Source of the DNA: Astropecten irregularis
Taxonomy: Eukaryota; Echinodermata; Asteroidea; Paxillosida; Astropectinidae
NCBI GenBank assembly: GCA_963971285.1
Contig: OZ020248.1
Location: 16,182,001-16,246,000, forward strand
Direction: 5' to 3'
Length of the DNA: 64,000 nucleotides
The notes beneath the pieces are model-generated. The model was not told the DNA's origin. It did not search any database and saw nothing but the letters and a program-made list of their open reading frames with translations. Positions 49,406 to 61,085 of this stretch are shown here, one piece after another; position 1 is the first letter of the stretch; each line of letters opens with the position of its first letter. The position numbers were made by a program, and so were the translations under genes.

Positions 49406-52400
49406 TCACATATTGATGCATACACCTTCATGATAACTGTAATAAGTAGGAATTACAGTTGCACATAATGATTCTATGTTTCTCACATATACATGATCAA
49501 TCAATGTCCCATTCTCTGTTGTTGCATCTGTCACACATTGTTTATATCCATGCTCACACATTAATTTCTCAATTTGTGAATGCTGTTTCAAAATATCTTC
49601 ATTAAAATCACCCATTACAATACATCTGTTAGATACTTTATGAAGTTCATCAAGTAAATGTTTCATGTTGGTAATAAACTCATTCATGGAAAATGATGCT
49701 GGACGGTAAAGTGTTACCAAAGAATATGACATTTCACAAATTACTTGTATTGCAATATACTCCAAGTTGTGTACACGTAACATCAGTCTACTGAATGTTT
49801 TGTTCCTTCCACCATACACAGCAACACCTCCATGACACTGTTTGCTTAACATCTGAGTAACATTACATGAATTATCATATGAAGTGCTTCTGACTTGATG
49901 ATAGCATTTGAATTCACTTAGTTCTGTCTCACAGTCAAACGCATTCTCACTCCATGTTTCTGTCAGACAAATGAAATCTGCTGACATCATATCAATATTA
50001 CATTTCAAGTCTTCAAAGTGTTCTTTTAATCCTTGGATATTATGCATCATGATTACAGTGCCATTTGATGGTAGGGTTCTTACATCAGGTTCTTCAATAA
50101 ATTGCATCATATTATTCAATGAATCCCTTACTGATTTATTGCAATAAACAAACTTTTCATTAAACCCTTCAATCACAAGTCCATTTAGAGATGTTACTCT
50201 GCTTAGTGCTACATATGCTTGACCTGCTGAAAATGTCCGTTCAAGAGATACCACTGCTCTGTCTGTAGTCACTCCTTGTACTTTATGAACTGTACATGCC
50301 CAAGCTAATTTCAATGGAAATTGTCGTCTTATCCACTGTTTGTTTATATATTCTTCTTCCCTTTGAATTCTAATAAATCCATCATTTGTTGCACTTTTCC
50401 TTTTCACTTTGGATCCAACACTCTTGCTATCAAATATAATATGTATGTATTCAGGGGTAGATTTATCAGGTGACAAAATTATTTCACAAACAGTTCCAAG
50501 TACTCCATTAACAAGTCCATCTGACACATCAAGATTTTTAGACAGCATTACTCTAGCACCAGTACCTAGCCACAATGATTCAGGCAAAGTTGTACGCACT
50601 GATTTTGGGGGTATTTTCACTTGGCTTGTCTTTTTATGGGACTCTTTCTGAAAATCATTTGCTATAATACAGAAATAATCACTGCACTTTGCAAACAGTA
50701 TCTTCTTATTGTATTCATCAACCTGTTTATTACATGGAAATATATGTAAAGCATCATTCCACTCTTCTCCAGTTTCTCGTGATTGTAACATTGCCACATC
50801 TTCATCCAATAACTTATCCTGCTTAGCTCTGACACGTATTCTATTCAAAGTTTCAGCAAACTGCATATCATCCTTTTGTCTCATAATTTCTGTCAACTCT
50901 ACTTTCTTAAAACAATCGTTCCACAGATCTACTGTAAAATCTTTCTGATACAACGATTTCCCTTTGACTGGAGGTAACTGATAAAAATCACCAACAGCTA
51001 AAATGCTCACTTTTCCAAATGGCTTGAGATCACGTGTTTGCTTAATCTGTCGCAGACGTCCATGAATATAACACAACATTTTATGATCAACCATTGATAT
51101 TTCATCAATAATAACAATCTGAAGATCTTGCAATTCATTCCTCAAAGTATTCAATTTCTCCTCACCAAGTGGTTGATATGGCAAACGTGCATCAGTGGGT
51201 ATTGACAGAGCACTATGAATTGTACTTCCATTGATATTAAACGCAGCAACTCCAGTAGGTGCAGTTATCATTACAGACACATTATCAGGATTATGAACCA
51301 TTCTTGTAAAGAGTCTTGTTGCTTCATAATGTATTGATTTAATCAAATGACTTTTCCCAGTTCCAGCTCCACCAGTGATAAACACATGAAATGGTTCAGG
51401 GTTTTTGCCTTGTACCTTTTGTAAACACCAGTCTCGAATCTTATTAAACACTTTCCTTTGCTGTACATTCAATGACCTCAATAATCTCAGTGCATCTTCA
51501 TTTGATATTCTTGCTGAATGTGGCTCAATATTACACACTTTATCTTTCTTGCCAGATTGTAGGTCAGGAATTTCCAAATCATCATCTTCTGATAATACTG
51601 GCTCACGTTCTGCTTCACATTCCAGTCTTTCCTGCTCAGATATTGGTGAAATCAAAGCCCATGCATCTTCCTGCATACCATGTTTTTCTACGTATTGTTT
51701 AGCTGCTTCAAGAGCCTCAGCATTCTTCTCATATTTTGACCGATGTTTTTCCACAACAACACTTACAGATTTCATTTGGTTATTTATACAAACAGAACCA
51801 TTCCTATAAAATTGTTCATAATTATCAAACTGTGGTGGCTTCAGTTGAGTATCAACACGATATGGAAGAAACAATTGTAATATACTAAGGTAATATTTCT
51901 CTGGATATTTAGTCACTGAAAACCTTGGATATCTTATGACTGCTGGTTCAGTTCTTGTACGTTTCTGTATGTGACCCAGACCATGTTTCAATGCATATAG
52001 AGGTGACTTTCTTGATTTGTTACATGTACCTGCATTATAAATAATTCTGTACTCTGAACTAAATGTTGCGAGACACATGTTATTAAATTCATCAATATCT
52101 GGCCTTGCTTTATAACGATCAACTCTATTAGTCATGAAAATATCATCATCATCTTCACATTTATTCTGAATTACACTTAGTGGCAAACTCATTCGTATAG
52201 GATTTTCACCTACAGGTATAAACTCCACTTTTCTAGAACCTTCTTTCAACCTCAGACCACAAACACGAAACACTGCTTCCTGAGCTGATAATTCCCGATT
52301 GTGTAAATACACACATCCAATTTCCTTCATACTCTGTCTAGCATCTAAATTCCCCTTTTTGGCCTCATTCTGCGCATGTGCTAACAACTCTCCCAATTCT

Positions 52401-55400
52401 CGTTCTGACTTTGACATGTATGATACTACGTATGCTGCACAGGCATATGCATCAGTGATATATTGTATATCCATATTAGCATTCCAGGCTCTTATTAAAT
52501 CAGGATTATACAGATTCACCCATACATCTTGAGGCTCTCTCTTTAGAATAATAGTAGATTTCCTGCTTAAAACATCATTAGCCTTTTCGAAATCAGTCTG
52601 TGTAATATTAATGCTTTGAAATAATTCAGATGTTGACATGTGTTGATTCTTCTCATCCTGGATTGCATTCCATACTGACTGCAATAATTCCTTGGCTGCT
52701 GTACGTTTCTTTTCATCATTACTAATGGATGTACTTTCTTCATGATTATATTCATCATCCTCACTTTCTTCATCATCACAGCCATCAGCTGAATCACGAC
52801 TGGCAATAAATGTTCTATTAGATGGGGGTCTTGGAAAATTAAATCTACATTCAGAACCCTTCTTCTTACAAGACTTGGTATGTTTCCTACTATGTTGCTG
52901 CACATGACTGATTATTTCATTCATTTCCTCATCTTCTTCCTGTGTTGGTAACTTGCAACTGATATATTTATCAATAAATTTTATTACGTCGGCATCATCA
53001 TCTTCTTCCAATTTTGGAGCATTCTCAATCCAAAATAGACAATGTGTGTGTGGAAATCCTCTTTGCTGAAATTCTACTCGGTAAAAATAGTCCTTGACTC
53101 TCCCAATGGGTGCTGCACTAGACATGATAACATCTTTCAAAAATGTGTGAAATCGATTCTCAAACATTCTAGCAACAGTCACTGGATTGCTTCTCAATAC
53201 TGTACACTTATCATTCCAATCTAAGTCTTCAATATTTCTGAAATCCCCTTGTTGTCTCAATATTGAATTAATAACTTCAGGCCATCTCATATCAGCTGCA
53301 GAAAATGAGCAAAACCATGTTGGTATTCCAAGTTGTCTAATCATAGCCATGACATCTCTCTGAGTTGATTGCCAATATGACGGTGTACCTCTAATTGGTT
53401 TCAAAAATTTATATCCACTATCTGACTGTAAAATATCATTTAATTGATCTCTATCCTTAATCATGCTAGAATTCACACTTTGACCACAATGCATTTTCCC
53501 TGAACTCTGACGCATAGCAATTGATACACCAGACATCACCTTTTCAATTTCTGATAAATACTGGGCATAGAATATATACTGAGTACATTTGGCAAATCTG
53601 TTATCTGCATTCATCAATCTATTATGAAAATATCTCAAGTGTGTCAGCTTTCCATCACGTTTATCATCAAATATAGGTGAGCCTACTGGGAATAATGCTG
53701 GAAAACATTTGGCCTCATTACCTTTCTCCATTAATACTCTAATTGGATTGTTTCCTTCACAAGGTGCAACACAAAGAACATCATCAAAGTATTGATCAAG
53801 CACTTCTTGTCCAATATCTATAGGCTGTAAGCATGTATCAAGTGGAATACCACACAAACGATCCTCATCTGTTTCTTCATCACTTACACTGGCTTCATCA
53901 GATTCATGTACTAAGTCATCTTCATGTTCCTCATCATTCACATCATCTAACAGGGGATCATTCCAATCACAATTGATTTCAATATCTTTATACCATGCAT
54001 TGTTCTGCTTAAGATAGCTTAATGCAGTTTCCACATGTTCCTTGGTCACAAACTGATATTGATAATATCCTTTGTAGGTTAGCTTTCTTTTTAATTTGAT
54101 TCGAATTAACTGATTTTCATTTCTGCATCTTGGCAATGCTGTCACTGTATCTGTAATGTTAGATGGTACACATACAACAGGACCGTGTATTCCATTCTGT
54201 CCACCTTTCGGCAAGGCTACCATTTTCATGAATGGTATATTAATTGCAATGAGATGCTCCTCTAATATATTCAAACAATCCAATTCTTGTGGAATATCTA
54301 TCACTTCTAAATTATTTGTACATGCTTCTACTGGTACTTTTTTCTGCAGTAATGTTCTATGACATGTGTAACATATCCATAATCTAGACCTACTAGATTT
54401 TGATACAAGACATTCATTTCCACACTCTTTTGTACAAATACACCTATGTAAATATTTGTCAGATATACAACCTATACTGCTGTATTTTTCTTTCTTGCAC
54501 CTAATAACTTGTCTTTTAAACAAAAGTTTGCAACAAACTGCACAAACATACTCGGGTCCTGTTGACACTGATTTCTTCCAATTTTGTATAACATTCCTCA
54601 TGTTCCTTGCATGTTGAATCTTTTGATTTCTTTTTCTTATATTCCTCTGCTTAATTTTCATACGATAATTTGCATCTTGACGATACTTGCGTTTCAGACT
54701 TGTTATCAAATTCACCCTGTACACATGATTACTCCAATACTTTTTCTTGATAGAGTTAACGACAGTATTTCTATATACTCGGTTACTATGATATTTTGTT
54801 GTTATTGAGTATTTTGCACGGTTAATTGTTTTCTGCCTATATACAGCATCTTCATAATACCTGGCTTTTGTACTATTAATCTTTTCTTGTCTATGCACAA
54901 TATCATTATGATACTTGTTTTTTTCATTATTAATCTTCTTTTTTCTGTACACACTATCCTCATGATATTTAGTTTTCTCACTATTGACCTTTCTTTTTCT
55001 GTGTGCAATGTCTGTATGATACTTAGTTTTTTCAGTGTTAATCTTTCTGCTTCTGTGGATGCTATTTGTATGATACTTGGTTTTTTCACTATTAACCCTT
55101 TTTTCTTTGTGTGCAATGTCTGTATGATACTTCTTATTTAACAATTTCTTCTTCTTTTCACCACTTTCTACATATTTCTTCTTCTCATATTCAAGTTTAT
55201 TTTCTCTGAATTCTTTACAATTGTAATATTTCTGTCTTTTTGCATAACTTTGTTTTTCCTTGTACGTAGTATACTCCTCTGCAACTTTTGCATTTTTTGT
55301 TTTATTATATCTTTCTCTTGCTCTATCTCTTTGCAATTTCTGTTTCAATTTCACATTTACACGTTTACGTCCCTTTCGCTTACACTGAGAATGTGTCGGC

Positions 55401-58400
55401 TTATCTTCCTTTCTAGCATCACATTGACTTACATGAACATTACCGGGTGGGTCTGTACAAGTAGCTTGAGACAACAAATCTATGTTACAATACTTTTCAC
55501 AACTGTCACCTGCATTACTTGAAACAAGCCCATGAACATTCACAACTAAATCATAATGAACTTCATTTCTATGATACAAATAAATTCCACAATCTGACAA
55601 TCTCTCTGTATTGCTGAATGAACGAGAAAACAAATACCACTTATTTGCCTCACTATATGTGTATAAATCAACACCCAACATGTCAGCCATTGCTATGATT
55701 TCTACTTCTGTTGCCCATGTACCATTATGAAACAACCTCTGCCTAGCCACATAATCTTCCACTGTAGAAAAACCTTCTCTTAAGAAACACTTAAATTTAT
55801 CAGCATATTTCAGCAAATGATTAACAGTAAGAGTTCTCACATGTCTATGATTTTCTTCAGTTCCTGATATAGCACAAGAAATGGCTCTAAAGAAACAGTT
55901 CCCATCACCTCTAATCTTCCTTATATTATCAGGTCTTCCCATGTTCTCACATCTTGTGGAAATCTCATCAGTATTCAAACGTACTTTGCTCAACCCAAAT
56001 TTCTGACACAATGTAATCTTCCTGTTTTTAGTCAGTGGCAAAAAGTTCAAAGAAACTGGTTCAGTAACTTGTATTATTTCTAAATCACTTTCACTCTTCT
56101 TATCACCACTTAATTTAGGATCAAATTCTATATTATGCATGCTATCTGACAAAACACTGTGTGATGTACTTGCTTTGACTCCATAAATTCCTTTATTGTT
56201 TTGAATTTCATTAGTTTCCACTGTCTCATTTAAACATTGAGTGTCCACGCCTTGTGTGCAACTGCTGGAACAAGCACCTTTAGTGTTGTCAACATGTTGT
56301 TCACTACAGATACTGATGTCATGACTAATGCAAATATTAACACCTGTAATTTCAAATTGCTCACTATCAGACAGATTCATAGAATGTCCAAGTTCAGTAC
56401 AATACCTGTACACACCTTGCCATGTCAAAGAACGCTGCAAAATACTTGTCCCATCTTGAACTTGACGGCCATGAACACTTCTGGAATGTGAATCAAATAC
56501 ATAATAAATTCCACCGTGGGAAATCACTGCAAAAGTATTTCCATGAAAACATATGAAACATGCTTGATATTTCTGAATTGTTTGTTCTATAGCTAGTTTC
56601 AGTGAAATCATGTTGAACTCTGCCAAAGTTGAATCCTGTTCATTGAATGTTCCTACTACAGGTTCCGCATAATTCATGCTAAAGTTGTTTTCATACACAT
56701 TCAAATCAGTTGGTAATTCATTGATAAGCAGATAATCATTATTCATAGTTGAGCTTCGCTGCAAAAATCCATACAGTTCATTGCCAGTGTTAAGCACATT
56801 GTCCATGTCATTCCTTCCCCAATTATTCATACATTTTATCTGACTTTTCATAATTGCACTCAAGGACATGGCCACACATTGCTTTCCAATATTTCTTCCA
56901 AACCGTACATCTCCTTGATGACAACTGCCTTGTGCAACAATTGATTGATCAACTTGTCTACTATTCACTGTCTGACAACACTGTATCTTAGCAGGCTTTA
57001 CCACATCATTAGACTGCATTTCATTCATCTTATTCTTCAAATCTGCATCAACCTTTCTCTTTCTCCTGCTATTTGGATGTTTTCCTGTCACGTTAATTTT
57101 GCTGGCATTATTTACAGATCTAATTCCAGTTCTCTTGACATCATTTTTAGTGCCATCCTTGTTTCTGCTGTGACTTTCTGTTTGTCTAGTGTCATCAGTG
57201 TGGGGTAAGGATTTCTCACTTTGACGTCTCTCACACTTTTGTGGACACACTCTGGGCTGTGATTGTTTATCTGTACATTTCTCCTTTTCACTTGAAGTAT
57301 CAGGTGAAATTGTTTTCCTCTTTCTTAAGAAGTAACCACCACTCTGTTGTCTAATTGACTGTTTACCAGTACTTAGTTTAACATACCCTTTTCCTGTCTT
57401 TGGTGTATCATTCCTTCTGTTCTCCTTGTCAGACACTTCATCAATAGGTCCACCTGAACACTGGTCTACTGCACTGCAAGGCATGTCAAACTGATTCTCA
57501 TCTGTACAAATACCAAAATTGTGAAACAAACTGTCAGAGTAATTACTATGTCCACATTTACAACAAACCCAAGTGAATGTCTTACCAGTCAAATATTCCT
57601 TAATGTTCAAAATACCTGTGCAAGTCGTATGAAACCACACACAACATTTATCACATTGTATCTTCCTTTTGCTACACCCATCACTTTTATCACAAAGCCA
57701 ACACACATTGCCATTATCACTTTCTGTTTCCAGGTCCTTGACTTTCTCCTCTCTTACTACACAGGTCTTTCTATTCTTGCCTCCTTTCATAACTTTGGAC
57801 ATTTCACAGACATTCTTTCCTCTCCTTCTGTTTACAGTCTGTCTTACATGAATAACTTTGCTAATACATCTTCTTGTATGACAAAATGTAGATTTCATTA
57901 CTTCTTCATGTACTTGTCTGTCCTTCTTAGACATACGCTGCTCGATTGATTTCCCATTTCTTCTGTAATTATACATAACATGTTTCTTGGCCTTTCTTGT
58001 CATTCTTACTCGCTTTGGAACCATGTATCCAGTTGTTTGGCACCTTCGAGTCTTTCGAATTCTCTGTTGACGGCACTTCCAACTATATGAACATGTACAT
58101 GTTGCTATCACTTGTCTCTTCAATGTACGAGGACTCTTCTGCTTCAATGGTATTGTAAATACACCTTTCACATGCTTAGTACACTTCTTATACCTCATAT
58201 ACCTCAACCCACAGCCTTTCATATGTATCACCTTGTGGCTCATATCACAGCTTGTATCATGTCTCACCTCATGACTCATATCACAGCTTGTATCATGTCT
58301 CACCTCATGACTCATATCACAGCTTGCATCATGTCTCACCTCATGACTCATATCACGGCTTGTATCATGGCTTACCTCATGTCTCACCTCATGACTCATA

Positions 58401-59416
58401 TCACAGCTTGCATCATGTCTCACCTCATGACTCATATCACAGCTTGTATCATGTCTCACCTCATGACTCATATCACAGCTTGTATCATGTCTCACCTCAT
58501 GACTCATATCACGGCTTGTATCATGTCTCACCTCATGACTCATATCACAGCTTGCATCATGTCTCACCTCATGACTCATATCACAGCTTGTATCATGGCT
58601 TACCTCATGTCTCACCTCATGACTCATATCACAGCTTGCATCATGTCTCACCTCATGACTCATATCACAGCTTGTATCATGTCTCACCTCATGACTCATA
58701 TCACAGCTTGTATCATGTCTCACCTCATGACTCATATCACAGCTTGTATCATGGCTTACCTCATGACTCACATCACAGCTTGTATCATTGCTCACCTCAT
58801 GACTCACATCACAGCTTGTATCATTGCTCACCTCATGACTCACATCACAGCTTGTATCATTGCTCACCTCATGACTCACATCACAGCTTGTATCATGGCT
58901 CACCTCATGGCTCGTGTCACAGCTTGTCTCATAGCTTTTCTTATAACTCATTTGTTCAACACATTTCTTTATACCATGACATAAACGCTTTACATTATGA
59001 CGAAAGCTAACGAGCCTTCTATTTCCGAGCTTCATTTTGAGGTTCATTTTGAGGTTCATTCTGAGGTTCATTTTGAGGTTCATTGTTATCTTTGGTTTAT
59101 TCACATGGCATGTATGGCTGTTGCTGATAGCAAGCACTGGTGCCTGGTTCTCAGCAACGTCCTCAAGCAAGAGTGCTCGAGTCACAAGCCCAGAGTGGAC
59201 TTGAGTGGGAAAGGAAAGGAAAGAGGAATAGAGAGAAAGAGAGCGGACATGAGAACTAACACAAGAACAGCTGAGGAAAGAAAGACTAGACAAGTCAGAA
59301 AGAAACGTGCAAGTGTTGGAGGAAACGTACATTCCTCCAACGGGCCTCCTCATCTTCAGGATCCCCATATCATCCTTCACTGTCTTAGCTTGCTGGAGTC
59401 GCTGGTACTTGGGCAT
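49406..59416 (-). CDS. Helentron Rep-helicase-endonuclease polyprotein (H2)
   Basis: About 3336 residues from ATG 59416, uninterrupted. Same domain order as the H1 gene: 12-aa repeats (about 19 units); PHD finger (about residue 572); tegument-protease-like domain (Cys about 844, FDSHSR about 970); OTU GDGNCFFRA (about 1170); nine 18-aa repeats; HUH PHTHCLFW (about 2122); YVVSYMSK; helicase GGAGTGKS (about 2682); EEP endonuclease with GDFNED (about 3270). The length difference from H1 is mostly repeat copy number. All Rep, helicase and protease key residues visible in H1 are kept. In both genes the final EEP motif reads SYH instead of the usual SDH. Two intact 10-kb frames imply recent activity or recent common descent. 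Confidence 0.9.
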   Translation of the reverse strand: MPKYQRLQQAKTVKDDMGILKMRRPVGGMYVSSNTCTFLSDLSSLSFLSCSCVSSHVRSLSLYSSFLSFPTQVHSGLVTRALLLEDVAENQAPVLAISNSHTCHVNKPKITMNLKMNLRMNLKMNLKMKLGNRRLVSFRHNVKRLCHGIKKCVEQMSYKKSYETSCDTSHEVSHDTSCDVSHEVSNDTSCDVSHEVSNDTSCDVSHEVSNDTSCDVSHEVSHDTSCDMSHEVRHDTSCDMSHEVRHDTSCDMSHEVRHDASCDMSHEVRHEVSHDTSCDMSHEVRHDASCDMSHEVRHDTSRDMSHEVRHDTSCDMSHEVRHDTSCDMSHEVRHDASCDMSHEVRHEVSHDTSRDMSHEVRHDASCDMSHEVRHDTSCDMSHEVRHDTSCDMSHKVIHMKGCGLRYMRYKKCTKHVKGVFTIPLKQKSPRTLKRQVIATCTCSYSWKCRQQRIRKTRRCQTTGYMVPKRVRMTRKAKKHVMYNYRRNGKSIEQRMSKKDRQVHEEVMKSTFCHTRRCISKVIHVRQTVNRRRGKNVCEMSKVMKGGKNRKTCVVREEKVKDLETESDNGNVCWLCDKSDGCSKRKIQCDKCCVWFHTTCTGILNIKEYLTGKTFTWVCCKCGHSNYSDSLFHNFGICTDENQFDMPCSAVDQCSGGPIDEVSDKENRRNDTPKTGKGYVKLSTGKQSIRQQSGGYFLRKRKTISPDTSSEKEKCTDKQSQPRVCPQKCERRQSEKSLPHTDDTRQTESHSRNKDGTKNDVKRTGIRSVNNASKINVTGKHPNSRRKRKVDADLKNKMNEMQSNDVVKPAKIQCCQTVNSRQVDQSIVAQGSCHQGDVRFGRNIGKQCVAMSLSAIMKSQIKCMNNWGRNDMDNVLNTGNELYGFLQRSSTMNNDYLLINELPTDLNVYENNFSMNYAEPVVGTFNEQDSTLAEFNMISLKLAIEQTIQKYQACFICFHGNTFAVISHGGIYYVFDSHSRSVHGRQVQDGTSILQRSLTWQGVYRYCTELGHSMNLSDSEQFEITGVNICISHDISICSEQHVDNTKGACSSSCTQGVDTQCLNETVETNEIQNNKGIYGVKASTSHSVLSDSMHNIEFDPKLSGDKKSESDLEIIQVTEPVSLNFLPLTKNRKITLCQKFGLSKVRLNTDEISTRCENMGRPDNIRKIRGDGNCFFRAISCAISGTEENHRHVRTLTVNHLLKYADKFKCFLREGFSTVEDYVARQRLFHNGTWATEVEIIAMADMLGVDLYTYSEANKWYLFSRSFSNTERLSDCGIYLYHRNEVHYDLVVNVHGLVSSNAGDSCEKYCNIDLLSQATCTDPPGNVHVSQCDARKEDKPTHSQCKRKGRKRVNVKLKQKLQRDRARERYNKTKNAKVAEEYTTYKEKQSYAKRQKYYNCKEFRENKLEYEKKKYVESGEKKKKLLNKKYHTDIAHKEKRVNSEKTKYHTNSIHRSRKINTEKTKYHTDIAHRKRKVNSEKTKYHEDSVYRKKKINNEKNKYHNDIVHRQEKINSTKARYYEDAVYRQKTINRAKYSITTKYHSNRVYRNTVVNSIKKKYWSNHVYRVNLITSLKRKYRQDANYRMKIKQRNIRKRNQKIQHARNMRNVIQNWKKSVSTGPEYVCAVCCKLLFKRQVIRCKKEKYSSIGCISDKYLHRCICTKECGNECLVSKSSRSRLWICYTCHRTLLQKKVPVEACTNNLEVIDIPQELDCLNILEEHLIAINIPFMKMVALPKGGQNGIHGPVVCVPSNITDTVTALPRCRNENQLIRIKLKRKLTYKGYYQYQFVTKEHVETALSYLKQNNAWYKDIEINCDWNDPLLDDVNDEEHEDDLVHESDEASVSDEETDEDRLCGIPLDTCLQPIDIGQEVLDQYFDDVLCVAPCEGNNPIRVLMEKGNEAKCFPALFPVGSPIFDDKRDGKLTHLRYFHNRLMNADNRFAKCTQYIFYAQYLSEIEKVMSGVSIAMRQSSGKMHCGQSVNSSMIKDRDQLNDILQSDSGYKFLKPIRGTPSYWQSTQRDVMAMIRQLGIPTWFCSFSAADMRWPEVINSILRQQGDFRNIEDLDWNDKCTVLRSNPVTVARMFENRFHTFLKDVIMSSAAPIGRVKDYFYRVEFQQRGFPHTHCLFWIENAPKLEEDDDADVIKFIDKYISCKLPTQEEDEEMNEIISHVQQHSRKHTKSCKKKGSECRFNFPRPPSNRTFIASRDSADGCDDEESEDDEYNHEESTSISNDEKKRTAAKELLQSVWNAIQDEKNQHMSTSELFQSINITQTDFEKANDVLSRKSTIILKREPQDVWVNLYNPDLIRAWNANMDIQYITDAYACAAYVVSYMSKSERELGELLAHAQNEAKKGNLDARQSMKEIGCVYLHNRELSAQEAVFRVCGLRLKEGSRKVEFIPVGENPIRMSLPLSVIQNKCEDDDDIFMTNRVDRYKARPDIDEFNNMCLATFSSEYRIIYNAGTCNKSRKSPLYALKHGLGHIQKRTRTEPAVIRYPRFSVTKYPEKYYLSILQLFLPYRVDTQLKPPQFDNYEQFYRNGSVCINNQMKSVSVVVEKHRSKYEKNAEALEAAKQYVEKHGMQEDAWALISPISEQERLECEAEREPVLSEDDDLEIPDLQSGKKDKVCNIEPHSARISNEDALRLLRSLNVQQRKVFNKIRDWCLQKVQGKNPEPFHVFITGGAGTGKSHLIKSIHYEATRLFTRMVHNPDNVSVMITAPTGVAAFNINGSTIHSALSIPTDARLPYQPLGEEKLNTLRNELQDLQIVIIDEISMVDHKMLCYIHGRLRQIKQTRDLKPFGKVSILAVGDFYQLPPVKGKSLYQKDFTVDLWNDCFKKVELTEIMRQKDDMQFAETLNRIRVRAKQDKLLDEDVAMLQSRETGEEWNDALHIFPCNKQVDEYNKKILFAKCSDYFCIIANDFQKESHKKTSQVKIPPKSVRTTLPESLWLGTGARVMLSKNLDVSDGLVNGVLGTVCEIILSPDKSTPEYIHIIFDSKSVGSKVKRKSATNDGFIRIQREEEYINKQWIRRQFPLKLAWACTVHKVQGVTTDRAVVSLERTFSAGQAYVALSRVTSLNGLVIEGFNEKFVYCNKSVRDSLNNMMQFIEEPDVRTLPSNGTVIMMHNIQGLKEHFEDLKCNIDMMSADFICLTETWSENAFDCETELSEFKCYHQVRSTSYDNSCNVTQMLSKQCHGGVAVYGGRNKTFSRLMLRVHNLEYIAIQVICEMSYSLVTLYRPASFSMNEFITNMKHLLDELHKVSNRCIVMGDFNEDILKQHSQIEKLMCEHGYKQCVTDATTENGTLIDHVYVRNIESLCATVIPTYYSYHEGVCINM
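54690..55140 (-). repeat. 54-bp coding repeat (18 aa), about nine units in H2
   Basis: The same KYHTD..HR..K.NSEKT pattern as in H1 with three fewer units. One unit has a 4-residue insertion (YSIT). Confidence 0.82.
58235..58925 (-). repeat. 36-bp coding minisatellite (12 aa), about 19 units in H2
   Basis: SHEVRHDTSCDM-type units, in frame. The plus-strand frames across it are artefacts of the repeat. Confidence 0.9.
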
Positions 59417-60661
59417 TTTTCCTGAAAACAAATTGAAAAGAAAAACAGAAACATATGAGGTCAGTAGACAAAACACATAAAAGGGATGTTTTTCTAACCC
59501 ACTCTACTGACTGTTGCAAGATGGCCCAGATATTAGTGGTTGTATTTCATGTCATTTTTATTCATTTGTATTTTTCAGGTTCAACTGCTTCAGTCAGTGG
59601 TTTGTTCTTCTTTAAATTACTTCAATCAATATTTTCAGTTTCAGTTCCCGTTCTGGTTTATTTTGTGTTTTGATACAAAATAAGCCGGAACATTCCCCTT
59701 TGGGAGATTCCTGAAGTTTTGTTGCTACAATGAATAAATTGATCCTTCGGAAATAGCAGTAATAATACAGTAATGTCTGCTTTCATAGCTTCTGACTGAA
59801 AACCAAAAAAGGTACAATTTAGGACGCTGTCAATGTAGGGCTGGACAATGCAGGTCAGTCAAAAGCTGGTTCAGTAACCAGGAGGTTGCAGGTTCAAGTC
59901 CTCCTTCAGTCAGATTTCTTGGCTCTTCTTGACTTAAGCAAATGCCGTCAACTTCCGTAGTTGTTTATTACAAAGCATATTCATATACATGTACTACCTT
60001 GTTCAAGGTTTTTCATAATTTTTGTTAACAAGTTACTGTACAAAGACACTGTTTGATTTCCTCTATACTGAAATGCTGTTCAAGTGACATACACAAGTGA
60101 CATAAATGTCCAAGTATAGTATAAAATGCAGATATTACTTCAAAACACCAATACATAATCAGAACAAAAAAATAACTTTTGTGTACTGGACAAGTGCAAA
60201 AAAGTACAAGAATTCATCATGATTTTCATAATTATCTTATTAAGAACATTGGCATTGACAGACTCAATCAAACAAATCAATAACAGAAATATACACCATT
60301 GACTAAAAATCCTTCAATTTACATAAAATGTTGAATATGATTCAAACACAAGTGAGATACGTAGCCACTGGTTATAAACCCAACAGTCAAAAAGTGTGCT
60401 ACAGCACAATAATGTACAGGTATGAAGGACATAATGTTTACGTAAAAAAAGGAAAAATAAGTAAATATGCAGACGTCCTAAATTAATGAGGAGTCCTTTC
60501 TCCATGATTATACTGAACATTAATTAATAAAACAATTATTGAATTAATTGTTATCATCCATGTTTAATTTATGACATAAATGAATGGCTAGGCCACCCAT
60601 GGATGGATAGATTCAAATTGAGGCAAAACTATACAAGATCATACAAACTACTCCACATAGG
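59417..60661 (-). other. Upstream region of the H2 gene
   Basis: Almost identical to 35157-36401 with a constant offset of 24260. It contains the same 3' splice-site-like TTTTCAG just before the ATG and the same tRNA-like stretch (59791-59914). No gene is seen. Confidence 0.4.
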
Positions 60662-60965
60662 CAGGCGCGGTTTTACGGGGGGGCTGGGGGGGGGGGGCTA
60701 CACCCCCCACAAAATTTTGTCTAGCCCCCCAAAAAAATGCAAGTGAAAAAAAAAATTCTTGAAAATACTGGATTTTTTCAGTTATTCAGCGCCAATTACA
60801 TAAAAAACGCGTTGTGTGGGCTATAATGTGCATGTTTTTCGACCCCTAATAAGACATAAACAGAAGCGAGTGTTAGAAGAACCCAAAATATTAGGTCTTC
60901 TAGCCCCCCAAAAAAATAATGGCTCTTCTAGCCCCCCCCAAATTTTGACTCTAGAACCGCGCCTG
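60662..60965. mobile_element. hAT-type MITE (304 bp) in H2
   Basis: The same insertion as at 36402 in H1: CAGGCGCGGTT ends and CACATAGG duplications at 60654-60661 and 60966-60973. The G-run is longer here. Confidence 0.88.
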
Positions 60966-61085
60966 CACATAGGCAATAATCCATACTGACCATAGCTATA
61001 GCATGACCATGTTCACATACACTGAACCACAACAACATAACATTAACAATTAGACATTACTCAGGAAGCATAAGTTAGTCATCGT

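Noticed and set aside
58112..59010. Plus-strand frames of 290 and 252 codons in H2
   Set aside because: Same artefact of the 36-bp coding repeat.
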